DNA of 64,000 bases from Trujillonella humicola (lineage in GTDB: Bacteria > Actinomycetota > Actinomycetes > Mycobacteriales > Geodermatophilaceae). Location of the stretch: assembly GCF_046233715.1 (NCBI RefSeq), contig NZ_JBJNRJ010000001.1:1-64000 (forward strand), written 5' to 3'. The notes beneath the pieces were generated by a model. The model was not told the origin of the DNA. It did not search any database and saw only the letters and a program-made list of their open reading frames with translations. A program made the position numbers and the translations under genes. Below are positions 24,123 through 32,624 of this stretch, piece by piece. The stretch's first letter is position 1, and each line of letters starts with the position of its first letter.

Positions 24123-24886
24123 GCGACCACGACCTCGACGCCGGCGTCCTCCAGAGCGGCGACGTGCTGGGGGTCGGCCCCGGCGTCGGTCACCAGCACG
24201 TCGACCTCGTCGGCCCGGGCGAAGCGCACCAGGTGCTCGCGGCCGAGCTTGCTGCTGTCGGCCAGGACGACCACCCGGTGCGCGGAGCGCGCCATCGCCC
24301 GCTTGACCGAGGCCTCGGCCTCGTCGGGGGTGGTGCAGCCGTGCGCCGCGGTGACGCCGTTCGCGCCGAGGAAGGCCACGTCCAGCCGCAGCTCGCCCAG
24401 CGCGCGCACCGGCGTCTCGCCGACCGAGGTCTGGGTGATCCCGCGGACCCGCCCGCCCAGGACGTGCAGCGTCAGCCCGGCCGCGGTGGACAGCCGCGCG
24501 GCGATGGGCACGGAGTTGGTGGCGACGAACAGCCGGCGGTCGGGCGGCAGCAGCTCGCTGAGCGCCGCCGTGGTGCTGCCGCCGTCCAGCAGCAGGCTGC
24601 CGTCGGTGTCGGGGAGGAGGTCGAGCGCGGCGGTGGCGATCTTGCGCTTCTGCTCCAGCCGGGTCGCGGTCCGCTCGCCGAGCGCGGTCTCGGCGAGGGT
24701 CAGCGCCCCGGCCGGCACGGCGCCGCCGTGCACCCGCCGCAGGGCTCCGGCGCGCTCGAGGACGGCGAGGTCCCGCCGGATGGTCTCCGTGGTGACGCCG
24801 AAGTCCTCGGCGAGCGCGGTCACCGCGATGCGACCGCGGTCGGCCACGAGGCCGGCGATCGCCTGCTGGCGCTCTTCCGCGTACAC
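24119..24886 (-). CDS. fruR: DeoR family regulator of the fructose operon
   Basis: This 255-residue protein has an N-terminal DeoR helix-turn-helix (ERQQAIAGLVADRGRIAVT, then FGVTTETIRRDLAVLERAGAL) and a C-terminal sugar-phosphate sensor domain (DGGSTTAALSELLP, FLGANGVTAAHGCTTPDEAEASVKRAM). As first gene of the operon it is likely to repress the operon and perhaps the divergent ptsI, with fructose 1-phosphate as inducer, as known for FruR homologues. The shared promoter region contains a matching inverted repeat. Confidence 0.88.
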   Translation of the reverse strand: MYAEERQQAIAGLVADRGRIAVTALAEDFGVTTETIRRDLAVLERAGALRRVHGGAVPAGALTLAETALGERTATRLEQKRKIATAALDLLPDTDGSLLLDGGSTTAALSELLPPDRRLFVATNSVPIAARLSTAAGLTLHVLGGRVRGITQTSVGETPVRALGELRLDVAFLGANGVTAAHGCTTPDEAEASVKRAMARSAHRVVVLADSSKLGREHLVRFARADEVDVLVTDAGADPQHVAALEDAGVEVVVA

Positions 24887-24941
24887 GCGGACCCCCTTCG
24901 CGCTGTGCCCGAGTAGTTGGTTTCATGTCTGTGTTGGTGTT

Positions 24942-24972
24942 GTTCTACGTTGGTTACGTTGACAAGTCAACA
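24942..24972 (-). promoter_or_regulatory. fruR promoter with overlapping inverted repeat
   Basis: On the minus strand TTGACT (24970-24965) and TAGAAC (24947-24942) are separated by 17 bases, a good sigma-A promoter for fruR. The -35 lies in the perfect inverted repeat GTTGAC-AA-GTCAAC (24958-24971), which on the plus strand also gives a consensus TTGACA toward ptsI. GTTG is repeated several times upstream. A repressor here could block both directions. Confidence 0.6.
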
Positions 24973-25057
24973 CCGATTCGTGAGGCTGGTCACCGGCACG
25001 GGTCGACGCCGTCCCGTCTCGCGTCCCGTCCGCCCCGCCATCCCGAGTGAGGTACCG

Positions 25058-26743
25058 ATGTCCGCTCCCGCCACCACGACCACCGTCCTCACCGGCACCC
25101 CGGTCGTCCCCGGCGCCGCGTGGGGGCCCGTCGTACGGCCCTCCGGGGCGGTACGCCTGCCCGAGGGGCCGGCCGACGCGGTCGCCGAGGGCGCACGCGC
25201 GGCCGAGAAGGAGCGGTTCGCGGCGGCCGCCGGCCGGGTCGCCGACCGGCTGGCCGCCCGGGCGGGGGCCGCGACCGGCGCGAGCGCCGAGGTGCTGGCC
25301 GCGACCGCCGCTCTGGCCCGCGACCGTGGCCTGCTCGCCGCCGTCGAGCAGCGGATCGACGGGGGTGCGCCCGCGGCGGTGGCGACCGTCGACGCCGCGC
25401 AGCAGTTCGTCGACCTGTTCGCCGGCCTCGGCGGACTCATGGCCGAGCGGGTGACCGACGTGCGCGACGTCCGGGACCGGATCGTCGCCGAGCTCACCGG
25501 CCAGGGGGAGCCCGGCGTGCCGGCTCCCGAGGTCCCCTCCGTGCTGCTCGCCGAGGACCTCGCCCCGGCCGACACCGCGGGTCTGGACCCGACCCGCATC
25601 ATCGGGCTGGCCACGTCGCAGGGCGGGGCCACCAGCCACACGGCGATCATCGCCCGGCAGCTCGGGCTGCCCTGCGTGGTCGCCGTCGCGGGGCTGGACG
25701 ACGTGCCGGCCGGCGCGACGGTGCTGCTGGACGGGGAGCACGGCACCGTGACGGTGGGTCCGGACGAGGGCGCGGCGCGCGCCCGGGTCGCCGAGGCGGA
25801 GGAGATCGCGGCCGCGCTGGCCGCCTACCGGGGACCGGCGGCCACCCGGGACGGATGCGAGGTGAAGCTGCTCGCCAACGTGCAGGACGGCGCGGGCGCG
25901 CGCCTGGCCATGGACGCGGCGGCGGAGGGCGTCGGGCTGCTGCGCACGGAGCTGGCGTTCCTGGGCCGGGCGGAGGAGCCCTCGCCGGAGGAACAGGCCG
26001 ACGGCTACGCCGCGGTCCTCGCCGCGTGCGCCGGCCGCCGCGTCGTCGTCCGGACGCTGGACGCCGGCTCCGACAAGCCGCTGGCCTTCGCCACCCCGCC
26101 CGCCGAGGCCAACCCGGCGCTCGGCGTCCGCGGGCTGCGGGTGGCCCGCCGCGACCCCGGGCTGCTCGAGCGCCAGCTCGACGCGATCGCGGAGGCCGCC
26201 CGGCGCACCGGCGAGGTCCCCTGGGTGATGGCCCCCATGGTGGCCACCGAGGCGGAGGCGGCCGACTTCGCCGGCCGCGTGCGCGCCCGCGGCCTCGTTC
26301 CCGGGGTGATGGTGGAGGTGCCCTCGGCCGCCCTGCTCGCCGACCGGCTGCTGCGGCACGTCGACTTCCTGTCGCTGGGCACCAACGACCTGTCGCAGTA
26401 CACCCTCGCGGCCGACCGCCTCTCCGGAGAGCTCGCCGACCTCACCGACCCGTGGCAGCCGGCGCTGCTCACCCTCGTCCGGCACACCGCCGAGGCCGGC
26501 GTCCGCGCGGCCAAGCCGGTCGGGGTGTGCGGCGAGGCGGCGGCCGACCCTCTGCTGGCCTGCGTGCTCGTCGGCCTGGGCGTGACGTCGCTGTCGTGCG
26601 CGGCGTCGTCCGTGGCCGGTGTCGGCGCCCGTCTGGCGACGGTGACCCACGACGCCTGCCGCCGCGCCGCGGAGGCCGCGCTCGCCGCCGCCGACCCGGC
26701 GGCGGCGCGGGCCGCGGCGCGCGCGGCGCTGGTGACGGACTGA
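25058..26743 (+). CDS. ptsI: Phosphoenolpyruvate-protein phosphotransferase (enzyme I)
   Basis: This 561-residue enzyme I has an N-terminal HPr-binding domain, the phosphohistidine motif GGATSHTAIIAR with His194, and a C-terminal PEP-binding barrel (GVGLLRTELAFL, FLSLGTNDLSQYTLAADR, GVCGEAAADP). It starts PTS phosphotransfer from PEP to HPr. The ATG at 25058 follows a GAG-rich but modest ribosome site. It is divergent from fruR. With fruA and ptsH in the same locus, all proteins for fructose uptake are encoded here. Confidence 0.94.
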   Translation: MSAPATTTTVLTGTPVVPGAAWGPVVRPSGAVRLPEGPADAVAEGARAAEKERFAAAAGRVADRLAARAGAATGASAEVLAATAALARDRGLLAAVEQRIDGGAPAAVATVDAAQQFVDLFAGLGGLMAERVTDVRDVRDRIVAELTGQGEPGVPAPEVPSVLLAEDLAPADTAGLDPTRIIGLATSQGGATSHTAIIARQLGLPCVVAVAGLDDVPAGATVLLDGEHGTVTVGPDEGAARARVAEAEEIAAALAAYRGPAATRDGCEVKLLANVQDGAGARLAMDAAAEGVGLLRTELAFLGRAEEPSPEEQADGYAAVLAACAGRRVVVRTLDAGSDKPLAFATPPAEANPALGVRGLRVARRDPGLLERQLDAIAEAARRTGEVPWVMAPMVATEAEAADFAGRVRARGLVPGVMVEVPSAALLADRLLRHVDFLSLGTNDLSQYTLAADRLSGELADLTDPWQPALLTLVRHTAEAGVRAAKPVGVCGEAAADPLLACVLVGLGVTSLSCAASSVAGVGARLATVTHDACRRAAEAALAAADPAAARAAARAALVTD

Positions 26744-26827
26744 TGGCACATCTCCCTCGGCGGGGTGACGTTCTTAAGCTTCGTCCGTGACTCACCGACG
26801 ATCCTGAGGAATAGACCGGCGTTCGCC

Positions 26828-26836
26828 TGCTATACT
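26828..26836 (+). promoter_or_regulatory. Extended -10 promoter
   Basis: TGC-TATACT is a near-consensus extended -10 in very GC-rich surroundings, 39 bases upstream of the small gene at 26875. No good -35 is seen at 17-18 bases, as expected for an extended -10. Confidence 0.6.
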
Positions 26837-26874
26837 ACGGATGTCACCGCACCGACGACCTCCGGAGAGCAGCA

Positions 26875-27006
26875 ATGAGCACCGTGTCCACCTGGCGTCA
26901 GCGTCGGCAGGCCTCGCGCACCCGCCGGGCCCTGGAGCGTGCGCTGTTCCGTGCCCCCAGCCCCGCGCTGCGCGACGAGCTGCTGACCATCGCCAACGGC
27001 CGCTGA
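26875..27006 (+). CDS. Small basic conserved-looking protein (43 residues)
   Basis: The protein reads MSTVSTWRQRRQASRTRRAL onward and ends LRDELLTIANGR. It is strongly basic and probably one or two helices. It has a good ribosome site (GGAGAG, 6 bases before ATG), its own extended -10 promoter and a perfect terminator hairpin 13 bases after the stop, so it is a monocistronic gene and not a chance frame. I recall similar short proteins in actinobacteria, but no function is known to me. Confidence 0.8.
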   Translation: MSTVSTWRQRRQASRTRRALERALFRAPSPALRDELLTIANGR

Positions 27007-27019
27007 GCCGTCCGCCCGG

Positions 27020-27050
27020 CGGCCCTGCACCCCACCGGGGTGCAGGGCCG
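27020..27050 (+). terminator. Perfect 14-bp stem terminator
   Basis: CGGCCCTGCACCCC (27020-27033) pairs fully with GGGGTGCAGGGCCG (27037-27050) across an ACC loop, 13 bases after the small gene. There is no U-tract. Confidence 0.8.
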
Positions 27051-27103
27051 CTGTCGTAGCGGGCTCCTCCCCCCGAGGGGGTGGCCGGGGTGCGGCCGAG
27101 ACG

Positions 27104-27116
27104 CCATCGTGCCGAT
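27104..27116 (+). promoter_or_regulatory. Shared GCCGAT element before GGDEF gene 1
   Basis: CCATCGTGCCGAT lies just before the first GGDEF gene. CCACCGTGCCGAT (12 of 13 identical) lies at 29304-29316 before the second. In both, a GTG codon in the gene frame starts exactly 15 bases after the G of GCCGAT. GCCGATA resembles the -10 of flagellar-type (FliA/WhiG) sigma factors, but no TAAA-like -35 is seen at the first copy. Confidence 0.4.
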
Positions 27117-29219
27117 ATGCCCCCCGTGGACAAGCAGGAGCGCCCTGACCCGGGTCCCGGGGAGGAGCCGCGGGAGACGTCCGGGGCCACGACGGCCCTG
27201 GTCCTCGCGTACGTGCGGGAGCACGGCGGCGACGCCGCCGTCGACGCGGTGCTCCGTCGTGCCGGGATCGCGCTGAGCGCCGAGGAGCTCTCGCGGCCCT
27301 CGCGGTGGACGAGCTACGACACGCGGATCCGGCTGTTCACGGCCGCCACGGAGGTCCTCGGCGACCCGGAGACGATGTTCCGGGTCGGGGCGGAGTCGCT
27401 GAGCGGCGGCATGAGCCCCGCCGTCGTCCTGCTCGTGCGCGCGCTCGGCTCCCCGCAGCAGGTCTACCGAAAGCTGCCGCGGGCGGTCGGCAACTTCAGC
27501 ACGACCTCGACCATGCGGATCGTCGCCTGCGGCCCGACCCACGCCACCGTGAGCTTCCGGCTGCACGACGGTTTCCGGCACTCCCGGCTGGACTGCGACT
27601 ACGCGCGCGGCCTGATCGGCATGGTCCCCACCATCTTCGGCCTGCGGCCGGCCACGGTCGTGCACGAGGAGTGCGAGTCCGACGGGCACCCGGCCTGCGT
27701 CTACCACCTGACCTGGGACCGGCGACCCCGCTGGTGGCACCGGCGCGCGCGGGGCGGGCAGGACGCGGAGCTGGCCGCCCTGCGCGAGCAGCTGCGGGCA
27801 CTGCAGTCGACCGCGGCGGACCTCGTCGCCGCCGACGACCTCGAGGCGGTGCTCCACCGGATCGTGGAACGGGCCGCGGCCGCGGTCCTCGCGCCGGGCT
27901 ACCTGCTCGCCGTCGCCTCGCCGCAGGGGGGCCCGCCCCTGGTGCACGCGTCCGGCGTCCCGGCCGAGCAGGTCCCCCTGCTCGCCCGCCGGCTGCTCGC
28001 CGGTGACGACCTCGGCGCCGGTGCAGTCTCGGTGGAGGTGCGCTCCCCCCGCCGCCACCACGGCCGCCTGGCGGCCCTGAACCGGCCGGGCGACGGCGCT
28101 CTCGGCGCGGAACGCGACATGCTGGCCGCCTACGCGGGCCACGCCGCGGCCGCGCTGGACCTGGTCATGGCGCTCGACGAGGCCCGCCTGGAGGCCCGCC
28201 GCGCCGAGGCGCTGCTCGGGCTCGCGCACCGGCTGTCGGCGGCGCCGGATGCGGAGGCCGTGTGCCGGGAGGTGGCCTCGGCCCTGCCGGGCGTCGTCGG
28301 CTCCACCAGCGCCTCGGTGCTGCTGTGGGACCCCGCCGCCGGCGCGCTGCGCACGGCCGCGTCCGAAGGGCTGGCGCTGGAGGCGACCCAGGTGCTGGCG
28401 CGGGCCGTCCTCACGGCCGAGGAGATCCCCGAACTGGTCGGGATGCTCACCGACCGGGAACCGCGCTTCCTGACCGTCGGGGCCAGCAGCCCCGTGCTCG
28501 ACGAGCTGCTCGCGCGCCTGGGGGTCGCCCAGGTCGTCGCCGTCCCCCTGCTGGCCGGGACCACGCTGCTCGGGGTGGCCACCGCCTCGTGGGCGGCGGG
28601 CGCACCGGTACCGAGCCGTGACGGGGACGTCCTCGCCCGCCTGCGCGGCGTCGGCGACCAGGGCGCGACCGCGCTGCAGAAGGCCCGGCTGCTCGAGACC
28701 GTCCGCCACCAGGCGACCCACGACACGCTCACCGGCCTGCCCGGCCGCGGGCTGCTCCTCGAGCGGCTGGAGCGCGCGCTGGCGACGAACCCGGCGGACC
28801 GGCACGTGGCGGTCCTCTTCTGCGACCTCGACGGGTTCAAGCAGGTCAACGACACGCTCGGGCACGCCGCGGGCGACGAGCTCCTCCGGCAGGTGTCCGC
28901 GCGGCTGCGCGGCGCGATCCGGCCGGGCGACGTGGTGGGTCGGCTCAGCGGCGACGAGTTCGCCGTCGTCCTGCCCCGTCTGTCCGCGCCCGAGGACGCC
29001 GCGCAGGTGGTCGAGCGCATCCACGCCGGCTTCGCCGAGCCGTTCCGGCTGGGGAACCGGCGGGTCGGCGTCGGCACCAGCGTGGGCGTCGGTGTCCACT
29101 CCGGCGAGCACGGCGCGGCCGACGAGGTCCTGGGTGCCGCGGACGCCGACATGTACCGGCACAAGCGGCTCCGGCGGAGCGAGGGCCCCGTGCCCGCCGG
29201 CGGCCCCCCGGCGCGCTGA
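27117..29219 (+). CDS. GGDEF domain protein with sensor and GAF domains (putative diguanylate cyclase)
   Basis: About 700 residues. An N-terminal sensor-like domain (about 20-205) carries the paired pattern CDYARGLIGMVPTIFG and CESDGHPACVYHLTWD. Coiled coil and GAF domains follow (to about 520), then a GGDEF domain. The active-site motif is SGDEF at 611-615, with the inhibitory-site RPGD five residues before it and DLDGFKQVNDTLGHAAGDELL intact. Ser in the first position is often tolerated, so c-di-GMP synthesis is plausible. The start is ATG 27117 or GTG 27126; neither has a ribosome site and a leaderless GTG is possible. The next gene is a degenerate paralogue. Confidence 0.82.
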   Translation: MPPVDKQERPDPGPGEEPRETSGATTALVLAYVREHGGDAAVDAVLRRAGIALSAEELSRPSRWTSYDTRIRLFTAATEVLGDPETMFRVGAESLSGGMSPAVVLLVRALGSPQQVYRKLPRAVGNFSTTSTMRIVACGPTHATVSFRLHDGFRHSRLDCDYARGLIGMVPTIFGLRPATVVHEECESDGHPACVYHLTWDRRPRWWHRRARGGQDAELAALREQLRALQSTAADLVAADDLEAVLHRIVERAAAAVLAPGYLLAVASPQGGPPLVHASGVPAEQVPLLARRLLAGDDLGAGAVSVEVRSPRRHHGRLAALNRPGDGALGAERDMLAAYAGHAAAALDLVMALDEARLEARRAEALLGLAHRLSAAPDAEAVCREVASALPGVVGSTSASVLLWDPAAGALRTAASEGLALEATQVLARAVLTAEEIPELVGMLTDREPRFLTVGASSPVLDELLARLGVAQVVAVPLLAGTTLLGVATASWAAGAPVPSRDGDVLARLRGVGDQGATALQKARLLETVRHQATHDTLTGLPGRGLLLERLERALATNPADRHVAVLFCDLDGFKQVNDTLGHAAGDELLRQVSARLRGAIRPGDVVGRLSGDEFAVVLPRLSAPEDAAQVVERIHAGFAEPFRLGNRRVGVGTSVGVGVHSGEHGAADEVLGAADADMYRHKRLRRSEGPVPAGGPPAR

Positions 29220-29303
29220 CCGGACCCGGCCGCTCCGGGGTGGACGTCGTGCCCGTTCCGCCTCGCCCCCCTCGCACGGGTCGGTCGCGCTCAACCGGGA
29301 TGA

Positions 29304-29316
29304 CCACCGTGCCGAT
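29304..29316 (+). promoter_or_regulatory. Shared GCCGAT element before GGDEF gene 2
   Basis: CCACCGTGCCGAT has TCAA at 29291-29294 sixteen bases upstream of GCCGAT, close to the TAAA-N15-GCCGATAA form of FliA/WhiG promoters. An in-frame GTG follows at 29326, at the same distance as in the paralogue. Confidence 0.4.
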
Positions 29317-29319
29317 GCG

Positions 29320-30786
29320 ATGCAGGTGAGGACCTCTGACCGGGGCGGGCCGCTGCGCCGCCGGCACCGCGCGACCCCGCCGCCCGACGGGCGGGACGGC
29401 CGGGAGCCCGGGCGCCTGGCCGCGCTCGAGGCCGCGGCCGGCGGCCTCGCCTCCGGCGCCGAGCCCGCCGATGCCCTGACCGACCTCCTGACCCATGCCG
29501 GCCGGGCCCTGCCCGGTGCCGGGGTGCTCCTCGCTGTGACCGCCGCGGACGGCGAGGGCGTGCTGTCGCGTGCCGCCGGTGTCCCGGCGGAGCAGGTGGC
29601 CGGCCTCGCCGCGGTGCTCGTCGCCGGTACCGCGCCGGCACCCGGCGCCGTCGTGGTCGACGTGGTCTCCGGCCGCCGCTGGCACGGGCGCCTGGCCGCC
29701 CTGCCCGCGGCGGGCGACGCCCCGGCCGCGGGCACCGCCGGCGACACCGCTGCCGTGCTGCGCGCCTACGCCGGGCTGGCCGCCGCCGTTCTCGAACGGG
29801 GGGCTGCCCTGGAGCAGGCCCGCGCCGAGGCGGCCCGCGCCGCCGCCCTCACGGCCCTGGGCCCGGCCGTGGCGGCCGCCCCCGACGCCGCGGCCGTGTG
29901 CGCCGAGGCGGCCGCCGCGCTGCCCGGTGTCGTCGGCTGCGACCGGACGACGCTGCTGCTGTGGGAGACCGGGGCCGGTCGGCTGCGGGCCGTGGCCGGC
30001 AGCGGATCGGCCGATCCCCTGCCGCTCGAGCTGCACGCCGAGGAGACCCCCGAGCTGGTGGGCATGCTCACCGACCGCGCGCCCCGGGTGCTGCGCTGGG
30101 AGTCGTGCAGCCCGGCCGTCCGCGACCTGCTGGGCGCCGGCGGGGTCACCGACGCGCTCGCCGTGCCGCTCGTCGCGGGCGGAGTCTTCCTCGGCGTCGT
30201 CGCCGCCAGCTGGCCGGCCGGCCGCACGCCCGCCGGGTTGGAGGGCGAGCCGCTCGACCGGCTCCGCGCCGCGGCCTCGACGATCGCGGTGGCGGTGGAC
30301 CGCGCCCGGCTCGCCGAGACCCTGCGCCACCAGGCCACCCACGACGCGCTCACGGGCCTGCCCAACCGCGGGTTGCTGCGCGAGCGGCTGGAGACCGCCC
30401 TGGCCGCGGTGCGGGCCGACCAGTCCGTCGGCGTCCTCTGCTGCGACCTCGACGGCTTCGCCGCCGTGAACGGTGAGCACGGCGCCCAGGCCGGCGACGA
30501 GCTGCTCCGCCAGGTGGCCGCCCGGCTGCGCGCCGCCGTCCGCCCGGCGGACACCGTGGCGCGGCTCGGTGCCGACGAGTTCGCCGTCCTACTGCCCGGA
30601 CTGGGAGGCCCCGCGGACGCCGAGGCCGTGCTGACCCGCGTGCGGGCGTGCTTCACCGAGCCGTTCCGGCTGGCCCGGCGGCCGGTGCAGGTGGGCACCA
30701 CCGTGGGCGTGGCCGTGCACTCCGGCGAGTGGGGGGTGGCCGACGACCTCCTGGCCGCCGCCCTGGCCGACCGCCGCGGGGGCTGA
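29320..30786 (+). CDS. GAF-GGDEF paralogue with degenerate active site
   Basis: About 488 residues, clearly paralogous to the preceding gene: GVPAEQVAGLA, HGRLAALP, LPGVVG, TPELVGMLTDRAPR and LRHQATHDALTGLP all recur. It lacks the N-terminal sensor domain. The catalytic motif is GADEF (417-421), replacing the second glycine, although the inhibitory RPAD is kept. The protein stops early, losing the final ADADMYRHK-type helix present in the first copy. It is therefore likely to be a c-di-GMP receptor or partner and not a cyclase. The start may be ATG 29320 or leaderless GTG 29326. Confidence 0.78.
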   Translation: MQVRTSDRGGPLRRRHRATPPPDGRDGREPGRLAALEAAAGGLASGAEPADALTDLLTHAGRALPGAGVLLAVTAADGEGVLSRAAGVPAEQVAGLAAVLVAGTAPAPGAVVVDVVSGRRWHGRLAALPAAGDAPAAGTAGDTAAVLRAYAGLAAAVLERGAALEQARAEAARAAALTALGPAVAAAPDAAAVCAEAAAALPGVVGCDRTTLLLWETGAGRLRAVAGSGSADPLPLELHAEETPELVGMLTDRAPRVLRWESCSPAVRDLLGAGGVTDALAVPLVAGGVFLGVVAASWPAGRTPAGLEGEPLDRLRAAASTIAVAVDRARLAETLRHQATHDALTGLPNRGLLRERLETALAAVRADQSVGVLCCDLDGFAAVNGEHGAQAGDELLRQVAARLRAAVRPADTVARLGADEFAVLLPGLGGPADAEAVLTRVRACFTEPFRLARRPVQVGTTVGVAVHSGEWGVADDLLAAALADRRGG

Positions 30787-30792
30787 GCGCCC

Positions 30793-31635
30793 TCAGCCGC
30801 GCAGCCGCGCCTGCAGGGCGGCCTGCTCCGCCGGCCCGAAGCCGTGCGCCGCCAGCCAGCCGGCGGGGCCGCCGTGCCGCTCGTCGAGCAGGGAGAGCAC
30901 GCGCTGCATCGTCTCCGCCCGCGGCGTGTGGACGGCGACGTCGCGGCGAGCCAGGTCCTCGGCGTAGGTCGGGGAGGTGGCGAGCTTGGCCACCAGCGCG
31001 TCGATGATCTCCGCCGTCAGCGCGTAGTCGGCGACGATCTCCTCCTGCGGAACGCCGGCGACGGCGAGGGCGAAGGCGACGATGACGCCGGTGCGGTCCT
31101 TGCCCGCGGCGCAGTGCACCACCGAGGCGCCGTCCGCGGCGGCCAGCGCGCGCAGCGCCCCCGTCACGTTCTCCGGCCGGTGCTCCAGGTAGCCCAGGTA
31201 GGACCGCACGGCCGGCGGCTCGCCCTCGTCCTGCTCGGCCACCTGCCGGGGCAGCAGCGACTCGGCCCAGCCGCCGGGCAGCTCGGGGACCTCGGTCTCC
31301 TCCACCGCGAACACGTCGGTGTGGTGGCCCCGCTCGGGCAGCAGGCTGAAGTGGCGGTGGACGACCCCCGGCACCGACCGCAGCGGCCCGCGGCCCTCCA
31401 GCAGGACCTCGGCGGTGCTGCGCAGGTCGATCACCTCGCGCAGGCCGAGGCCGGACACCAGCCGGTGGACGTCGGCGTCGGTCAGGGTCTGCAGGTTGTC
31501 GCTGCGCAGCACGCGCCCGGGGAGCGTCGTCCCGCCGTCGACGGTGGGCAGGCCGCCCAGGTCGCGGGTGTTGGTCGTCCCGTCCAGGGTCAGCCAGCGG
31601 TCGGTGCGCACGGAGTCCATCGGGCGAGAGGTCAC
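30793..31635 (-). CDS. Tyrosine-protein phosphatase (DSP/PTP-like)
   Basis: This 280-residue protein is of the family found as MptpB-like tyrosine/lipid phosphatases. It has NTRDLGGLPTVDGGTTLPGRVLRS at the N-terminus and the catalytic P-loop HCAAGKDRTGV (Cys-X5-Arg) near residue 165. It hydrolyses phosphotyrosine or phosphoinositide substrates; there is no signal peptide. GTG 31635 is supported by the GTGA overlap with the preceding gene; ATG 31620 is an alternative. It is convergent with the second GGDEF gene, with 6 bases between the stops. Confidence 0.85.
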   Translation of the reverse strand: MTSRPMDSVRTDRWLTLDGTTNTRDLGGLPTVDGGTTLPGRVLRSDNLQTLTDADVHRLVSGLGLREVIDLRSTAEVLLEGRGPLRSVPGVVHRHFSLLPERGHHTDVFAVEETEVPELPGGWAESLLPRQVAEQDEGEPPAVRSYLGYLEHRPENVTGALRALAAADGASVVHCAAGKDRTGVIVAFALAVAGVPQEEIVADYALTAEIIDALVAKLATSPTYAEDLARRDVAVHTPRAETMQRVLSLLDERHGGPAGWLAAHGFGPAEQAALQARLRG

Positions 31636-32576
31636 GCACCGACGGTACGGCGAGCCGGGGACGGCGCGGCGACGGGCGGGCGTCCAGCGAGCAGCCGGTC
31701 GCAGACCTCGAGGAGCCGCCCGCGCAGGACGGCACCGCGGTCGGCCAGGGCGCGCTGCCGGCGGGCGTACTCGGCGCGCCCCTCCGGCGTCTCGACGGCG
31801 ACGGCCGGCTCCCCGTGGGCGCGCAGGTCGTAGGGCGAGGCCTGCATGTCCAGCAGCCGGACGTCGGCGGCCAGCGCGAAGCAGTCCAGCGCCAGCTCGC
31901 CCGGGACCGCGGGTCCCAGCTTGAGCGACCACTTGTGCAGGTCCATCCCGGCGTGCAGGCAGCCCGGCTGCTCGAGGTCGACCTGCGTGGCGCGGGTCGG
32001 CTGCAGCGCGGCGCGGTCGGCGGCCTCGGGGGTGAAGAAGCGGAACGCGTCGTAGTGCGTGCACCGCAGCGCCGAGGCCTCGACGACGGCGTCGGTGCCC
32101 GCCCGCCCCAGCCGCAGCGGCAGCGCGTGGCGCCGCTCGTCGGCGCGGTACACCATCGCCCACTCGTGCAGGCCGAAGCAGCCGGTGAAGGGGGCCCGGC
32201 TCGCGGTCGCGGCCAGCAGGCGCGCGACGAAGCGGACCGTGCCGTCGCGGTCGGCCAGGTAGGCGGCCGGGTCCAGGGCGACCACGCCGTCGGCGTCCGT
32301 GCGGTACCAGCGGGTGCCGGCCTGCGGGGCGGGCGTCCCGTCATCGGGGAGCAGCGCCACGCCCGCACCGGGGTGCCAGCGGCGCAGCAGCGCCGGGCGG
32401 GTGTCGTAGTAGGTGAAGAGGAAGTCCTCGATCGGGTGGGTCTCGCCGCGGGGCCGCCGGGCGCGGTGCCCGGCGGTCAGCGCATCGGCCCGCTCGGCGT
32501 GCGCCGCGGCTCGCCGCGCCCACTCGGCCGGCGGGAGCCGGGTCCCCCCGGCGAGGGGACGGGCGGCGCTCGGCAC
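31632..32576 (-). CDS. Conserved actinobacterial protein often labelled 3-methyladenine DNA glycosylase
   Basis: This 314-residue protein has the patterns HPIEDFLFTYYDTRPALLRRWHPG, GCFGLHEWAMVYR, HYDAFRFFTPEA and GCLHAGMDLHKWSLKLGP. I recall this family being annotated as a 3-methyladenine DNA glycosylase, but no helix-hairpin-helix glycosylase motif is visible, so that name is doubtful. The many conserved His, Asp and Trp residues suggest an enzyme. It starts at GTG 32576. Its stop overlaps the phosphatase start, so the two form an operon. Confidence 0.7.
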   Translation of the reverse strand: MPSAARPLAGGTRLPPAEWARRAAAHAERADALTAGHRARRPRGETHPIEDFLFTYYDTRPALLRRWHPGAGVALLPDDGTPAPQAGTRWYRTDADGVVALDPAAYLADRDGTVRFVARLLAATASRAPFTGCFGLHEWAMVYRADERRHALPLRLGRAGTDAVVEASALRCTHYDAFRFFTPEAADRAALQPTRATQVDLEQPGCLHAGMDLHKWSLKLGPAVPGELALDCFALAADVRLLDMQASPYDLRAHGEPAVAVETPEGRAEYARRQRALADRGAVLRGRLLEVCDRLLAGRPPVAAPSPARRTVGA

Positions 32577-32624
32577 GGCACCCAGGGTAGGTCGCCCTCG
32601 CGACGGGCCCGTCCGGCGGGCGCA

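Noticed and set aside
27104..27116. A definite FliA-type promoter before the first GGDEF gene
   Set aside because: GCCGATAT fits a -10, but the -35 position reads TGCG/GCGG, unlike TAAA; kept only as a hypothesis.
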